Source of the DNA: Chryseobacterium scophthalmum
GTDB lineage: Bacteria; Bacteroidota; Bacteroidia; Flavobacteriales; Weeksellaceae
DNA length: 64,000 bases
Direction: 5' to 3'
Assembly (NCBI RefSeq): GCF_900143185.1
Contig: NZ_FSRQ01000002.1
Coordinates: forward strand, 372,001-436,000
Shown: positions 60,051 through 64,000 of the stretch, one piece after another
Numbering within the stretch: the first letter of the stretch is position 1
Layout: the number at the start of each line of letters is the position of its first letter
The notes under the pieces: generated by a model
Seen by the model: the letters and a program-made list of their open reading frames with translations, nothing else
Told to the model about the DNA's origin: nothing
The model's database searches: none
Position numbers and translations under genes: made by a program

Positions 60051-60734
60051 GTTGGAGGCGGAAGCTATCCGCAACCCGGAGAAATTTCTTTGGCTCATAA
60101 TGGCGTTTTATTTTTAGACGAAATGCCGGAATTTAAAAGAACGGTTTTAGAAGTAATGCGACAACCATTAGAAGATCGGGAGGTCACAATTTCCAGAGCA
60201 AGATTTACGGTAAATTATCCTTCAAGCTTTATGTTGGTGGCTTCGATGAATCCTAGTCCGAGTGGATATTTCCCTGATGATCCTCAAAATACTTCTTCTG
60301 TTTTAGAAATGCAGCGGTATATGAATAAACTTTCGGGACCACTTTTAGACAGAATTGATATTCATGTTGAGGTGCAGAAGGTTGAATTTGAACAGTTGGC
60401 AGAAAAAAGAAAAGGCGAAAAAAGTGAAGACATAAGAAAGCGGGTTTTAGTTGCTCGCGAAATACAAAATGAAAGATACAAAGATTTGCCAATTAGCTAT
60501 AACGCTCAAATTGGTTCAAAAGAATTAGAACAGTTTTGTGAGTTAGATGACGCATCTTTTAACCTTATTAAAATGGCGATGGAAAAACTAAATCTTTCAG
60601 CAAGAGCCTATGACAGAATTCTGAAAGTTGCCAGAACAATTGCTGATTTGGAAGAATCTGAAAATATCGTGTCTCATCATATTTCGGAAGCCATACAATA
60701 CCGAAGTCTCGATCGGGAGTTTTGGAATGTATGA
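60051..60734 (+). pseudogene. comM: 3' part of comM (yifB), cut by the transposon
   Basis: The ComM ATPase continues in frame from VGGGSYPQPGEISLAHNG, with Walker B VLFLDE at residues near 25, LVASMNPSPSG and the C-terminal MGS/lid domain ending SLDREFWNV. An ATG at 60039 inside the element opens a 231-codon frame, so a protein without Walker A could be made. The segment of about 220 bp between the two halves, holding GPPGSGKT, is missing, so excision could not restore the gene. Confidence 0.88.
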
Positions 60735-60894
60735 TTAAAAAAGAGTGATTTACTAAATTTCAGATTAACATTATTATAAAATTTCATTCCCCTCCCATTA
60801 AAATAGTAATGAGTTGAAATTTATTATATATACAAAATAGGAGTAACCCGAAAAGCCTTTAAATAGAGTAGGGAATAAACCAAAATTACAAATA

Positions 60895-63800
60895 ATGAAA
60901 AAAATTAGCTTTTTTTTCCTGCTTTGTGTAATTCTCGTCAGTGCACAAAGCCCGTTATCGAAATTCTCGGCTGCCATTTCTGGAGCAAATTCGGTAACAT
61001 TTACCAATGAGAGTACGGGAAGTCCGACTTCTTTTACTTGGGAATTTACTGGAGGAACACCTTCCAGCTCTAACAGTCCGAATCCTAACGTGACATATAC
61101 TACAGCAGGGATTTATACCGCAAAATTAACGGTTAATAATGCTTCTGGAAGTTCTGTTTCTACCAGAACTATTCAGGTTTCTGCAGCCAATGTAGTAGAT
61201 CTTTGTACAGGAAGAAATGATGATGGTACTATTATGCCGGAAATTGGTGCTTCAGATAACGATTGGAAGTACACAGATCCCAATGGAGTAACGAGTACAC
61301 CCATCACACGTCATTCTAATGCGGTAGGGTGGTATTCTGCTTCAACAGGAGGTGTTGCAGGAATTACAAGATGGATTACCGGAAACAATGTAATTACCGG
61401 AGACCATTATTATGAAAGTAAAGAATTTGAAATTCCAAACGGTGTAACAACGGCTGTTTTAAACCTTAGATCTTTATCTTTTGTCCGCAATTGGACTTAT
61501 TTAGTTAAAAAAAATTCTGACGGAAGCGAAACTGAATCTTTGGTGACTGCTACAACCTGGATGAGTGACGGAGCTAAAGGATGGCTTAACAGTAGAAGTC
61601 CTGAAGTGATAAACTATCCTCTTACACCGGGTAAATATTATGTAAAGGTAAAAGTATATACAAATAATACAGGACAAAGACAGGCAACAGATGTGAACGC
61701 AAATGTAAATTTTGGTTTAGGATTTACGTTTTCACCGATTGCAGAGTTTTCTGCAACACCGACCTCGACAAATGTAGGAAGCAACGTTCAGTTTAGTAAT
61801 CTGTCACAAGGTAGCCCTACATCGGTTTCCTGGAATTTTGAAGATGGAGCAAATGTTTTGACCTCGACACAAAATAATCCCACTGTAACTTTTTCAACCG
61901 TTGGGAATCATTATGCAGAACTTTCAGCAAATTACGGAAGCGGATTGTTGTCTTCATTGAGAATAAATGATTATATCCAGACTGCCCATATAAAAACTCC
62001 CGTAGTATCTTCTACTCAGCCATCTTGCAGTGTATCATCAGGAAGTATTACTGTGACTTCTCCTGCCACAGGTGTTACTTATAGTTTCGATAATGGCGCA
62101 AGTTTTCAGACGTCAAATACTTTATCAGGATTAGCTGCGGGAACTTATTTAATAAAAGTAAAAAATCAAGCAGGCTCTATATCAGATGCAGTAAGTGTTG
62201 TTATTAATTCAGCTTTAAATATTCCTCAAAATCCTGTTCTGAATATAGCACAACCAGCATGTGGAACAACTACAGGAAGTATAACTGTGACCTCACCATC
62301 AACAGATGTTCAGTATAGTTTTGATGGAGGAATTACTTATCAGGCTTCAAATGTAAAAGCAGGAATTGCACCTGGAACATATACTGTTGTGGTAAAAAAC
62401 AATTCAGGCTGTACATCAACCGCAACTGCTACTATTGCTCAGTCGGACTGTAGAGACTGGACTAAGGCACCGAATTCTTACATCTATACAGGAAAAGATT
62501 CTAATAATAATGAGGTTGACGGTATTTATATTCCTGTAAAGAAGGCTTATGCAATGTGGAATAGTACTTCAACGCTTATTGCCGGGAATGCTCTTCCAAG
62601 TGGAACTATAACAGCGGATGTGCTTTGGGAAGATGTTCATGGGTTGATAAAAACAGGAGAAAATTATACGCTTCAGTTGGAAGGTGTAGGAGAAAATGCT
62701 AAAATAAAGGTTCCTGTTAGTAAAAATAAAGAAGGAAATGCAGTTGTAACATTCAAAATAAATGGTGAGATTTATTGGTCATGGCATATTTGGGTAACGG
62801 ATGATCCTAGTAATGGATCTACTTATAAAAGCTATACTGCTGTGCAAAGGCAGTTAACCAATGGAACTCTTGAAAACATCCCTGATTCGGAATGGAAATG
62901 GATGGATCGAAACTTAGGAGCAGTATCTAGTTCGTTTACAGGATCTAATTGGGATAAAAGTGGAGGTCTCCTATATCAATGGGGAAGAAAAGATCCTTTT
63001 CCGTCTTTGGTAACTAAAGGAAATGATTTCTATGAGGTTACAGGTTCTATCAATCATAGAGTAAGACATTATGATTCTCATGAAACAAATCAGTGGGCAG
63101 GTACTTCACTTGATGCGTTAGAAAAATATATAAAAGTACAGGATGCAAACGTGAAAGATAACATTCGTCTTTCTATAAAAAATCCTTTAAGCTTAATTTA
63201 TATAAGAAATAATGATAATACCAATCAAGCATTTTATAACGGTAATGCTAATCTACCTTATAATTGGTTTGGTACTTCTCCCTCACTAACATCAGATAAA
63301 TTGGGAGAGCTTAATTTATGGTCAGATAATGCAGAAGGTAAAATAATAAACTCCAATTATAATTTTAACTCTCAGAGAAAACCATATAAAAATAAATCCT
63401 CTTATGATCCTTGTCCAAATGGATGGAGAATTCCATCATTATTAATAGCTAATCTTGGAAATTACAGTTATGTAAACGATGTTAGAATTGATTATACTCC
63501 TTTCGGATTAAACCCAAATGGAGCAACAACTGATAATATTTTGCCCAAAACAATAAAACCATCTAACGCTAATATGCCTGCATATATGCAGAATTTTAAA
63601 ATTTACCCGTCGGTTGGTTTTGACATGACAAATATATCAGGAAATAACTTGGGTATTTTCCCAGGAACCGGAATGATATACAGCTATAATTCTGAATATA
63701 CAGATCAACATGAGACTTACTTATGGACAGCAACTATGCCGCGATGGCAAGATGCTACACCTACGATAGCAGCAAGAAGTTTAAGATTAGTACCAGATCC

Positions 63801-64000
63801 AGGTCAGTATATTAATAGTTATAGACCAGATGCTACTAATTTTCCAAATGTTTGGGGTAGGTATGAGTATTATCCAATGTACACAAATCAGACATCTGAT
63901 GGTCTGGCTTGCAGATGTATCAAAGATCCATTATTTGAGAAAAATAATTACAACTTTGCCACAACAACATCAGATTTCTTTACTGAAAGTGCACCAAAAT
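60895..64000 (+). CDS. PKD/SprB-repeat/FISUMP surface protein, cut by the window edge
   Basis: Partial; 1035 codons and one base, open to the end. A signal peptide (about 1-18, ending VSAQ) is followed by a PKD-like domain (about 20-95), an eight-strand galactose-binding-like domain (about 100-270), a second PKD-like domain (about 275-355), two SprB-type repeats (about 370-430 and 450-515, each with YSFD-G-Y/F-S and AGTY), then a FISUMP domain: WMDRNLGA near 672, YQWGRKDPFP near 695 and YDPCPNGWRIP near 840. Likely displayed by type IX secretion, though the C-terminal sorting domain would be off the edge. Confidence 0.8.
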   Translation, partial: MKKISFFFLLCVILVSAQSPLSKFSAAISGANSVTFTNESTGSPTSFTWEFTGGTPSSSNSPNPNVTYTTAGIYTAKLTVNNASGSSVSTRTIQVSAANVVDLCTGRNDDGTIMPEIGASDNDWKYTDPNGVTSTPITRHSNAVGWYSASTGGVAGITRWITGNNVITGDHYYESKEFEIPNGVTTAVLNLRSLSFVRNWTYLVKKNSDGSETESLVTATTWMSDGAKGWLNSRSPEVINYPLTPGKYYVKVKVYTNNTGQRQATDVNANVNFGLGFTFSPIAEFSATPTSTNVGSNVQFSNLSQGSPTSVSWNFEDGANVLTSTQNNPTVTFSTVGNHYAELSANYGSGLLSSLRINDYIQTAHIKTPVVSSTQPSCSVSSGSITVTSPATGVTYSFDNGASFQTSNTLSGLAAGTYLIKVKNQAGSISDAVSVVINSALNIPQNPVLNIAQPACGTTTGSITVTSPSTDVQYSFDGGITYQASNVKAGIAPGTYTVVVKNNSGCTSTATATIAQSDCRDWTKAPNSYIYTGKDSNNNEVDGIYIPVKKAYAMWNSTSTLIAGNALPSGTITADVLWEDVHGLIKTGENYTLQLEGVGENAKIKVPVSKNKEGNAVVTFKINGEIYWSWHIWVTDDPSNGSTYKSYTAVQRQLTNGTLENIPDSEWKWMDRNLGAVSSSFTGSNWDKSGGLLYQWGRKDPFPSLVTKGNDFYEVTGSINHRVRHYDSHETNQWAGTSLDALEKYIKVQDANVKDNIRLSIKNPLSLIYIRNNDNTNQAFYNGNANLPYNWFGTSPSLTSDKLGELNLWSDNAEGKIINSNYNFNSQRKPYKNKSSYDPCPNGWRIPSLLIANLGNYSYVNDVRIDYTPFGLNPNGATTDNILPKTIKPSNANMPAYMQNFKIYPSVGFDMTNISGNNLGIFPGTGMIYSYNSEYTDQHETYLWTATMPRWQDATPTIAARSLRLVPDPGQYINSYRPDATNFPNVWGRYEYYPMYTNQTSDGLACRCIKDPLFEKNNYNFATTTSDFFTESAPK

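Noticed and set aside
45378..60055. 5-bp target site duplication of the transposon
   Set aside because: Flanks are ATGGA and GTTGG. They do not match in either register with the ends placed at TGT and ACA.
1..64000. CRISPR arrays, rRNA or tRNA genes
   Set aside because: No regularly spaced direct repeats with unique spacers were seen, and no tRNA cloverleaf with a GTTCRA arm was recognised. The scan was by eye, so a degenerate tRNA could be missed.

Overview
The window looks like a chromosomal piece of a Flavobacteriia member, most likely Chryseobacterium or a close relative in Weeksellaceae. The reasons are AT-rich DNA, many short secreted proteins and lipoproteins, TTTG-19-TAnnTTTG promoters instead of sigma-70 boxes, several expanded TonB-C-terminal-like proteins, an SprB/PKD/FISUMP-type surface protein and a Bacteroidota-type ExbB-ExbD-TonB set. 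No rRNA, tRNA or CRISPR array was recognised.

Layout: 1-15.3 kb holds folC, a TolC-type efflux protein, an SprT-like protein, mannose-1-phosphate guanylyltransferase, bcp, nth, DinB, a DUF885 protein, exbB-exbD-tonB and a nucleoside-gate transporter-like protein. 15.4-25.1 kb holds accD, fbaA, nadK, a CBS protein, a SpoU methyltransferase, a bestrophin, a cupin-like protein and mutS. 25.1-36.3 kb holds five paralogous TonB-domain secreted proteins mixed with thioredoxin-fold, YARHG and DUF2306 proteins, thiL, a bacteriocin-like peptide and pepT. 36.4-44.7 kb holds HMG-CoA lyase, OsmC, a sulfurtransferase, a DUF59 protein, an exonuclease, CsaA and a three-gene copper cluster (Cys/His-rich protein, HMA-DUF3347 protein, multicopper oxidase).

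45.383-60.050 kb is a Tn7-like transposon of about 14.7 kb inserted in comM (yifB). Its core genes run leftward from the right end as tnsA-tnsB-tnsC-tniQ with short overlaps. A convergent gene beside tniQ resembles TnsE. The cargo is a complete QatABCD-type anti-phage operon, an unrecognised 57-aa plus 413-aa gene pair, a candidate small RNA, and an XRE-ImmA/IrrE plus PIN-like pair. Both ends can be placed by TGT...ACA termini, a shared 20-bp repeat and three 20-bp-phased sites at the left end. The comM halves do not abut: about 220 bp including the Walker A motif are missing and the flanks show no 5-bp duplication, so this is more than a simple insertion.

After comM, a long PKD/SprB-repeat/FISUMP surface protein runs off the right edge. 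Intergenic regions carry several dispersed palindromic repeat families, one of which (37.87-38.03 kb) folds on paper into a multi-branched structure. Two promoter-plus-terminator pairs with no ORF between them look like small RNA genes.
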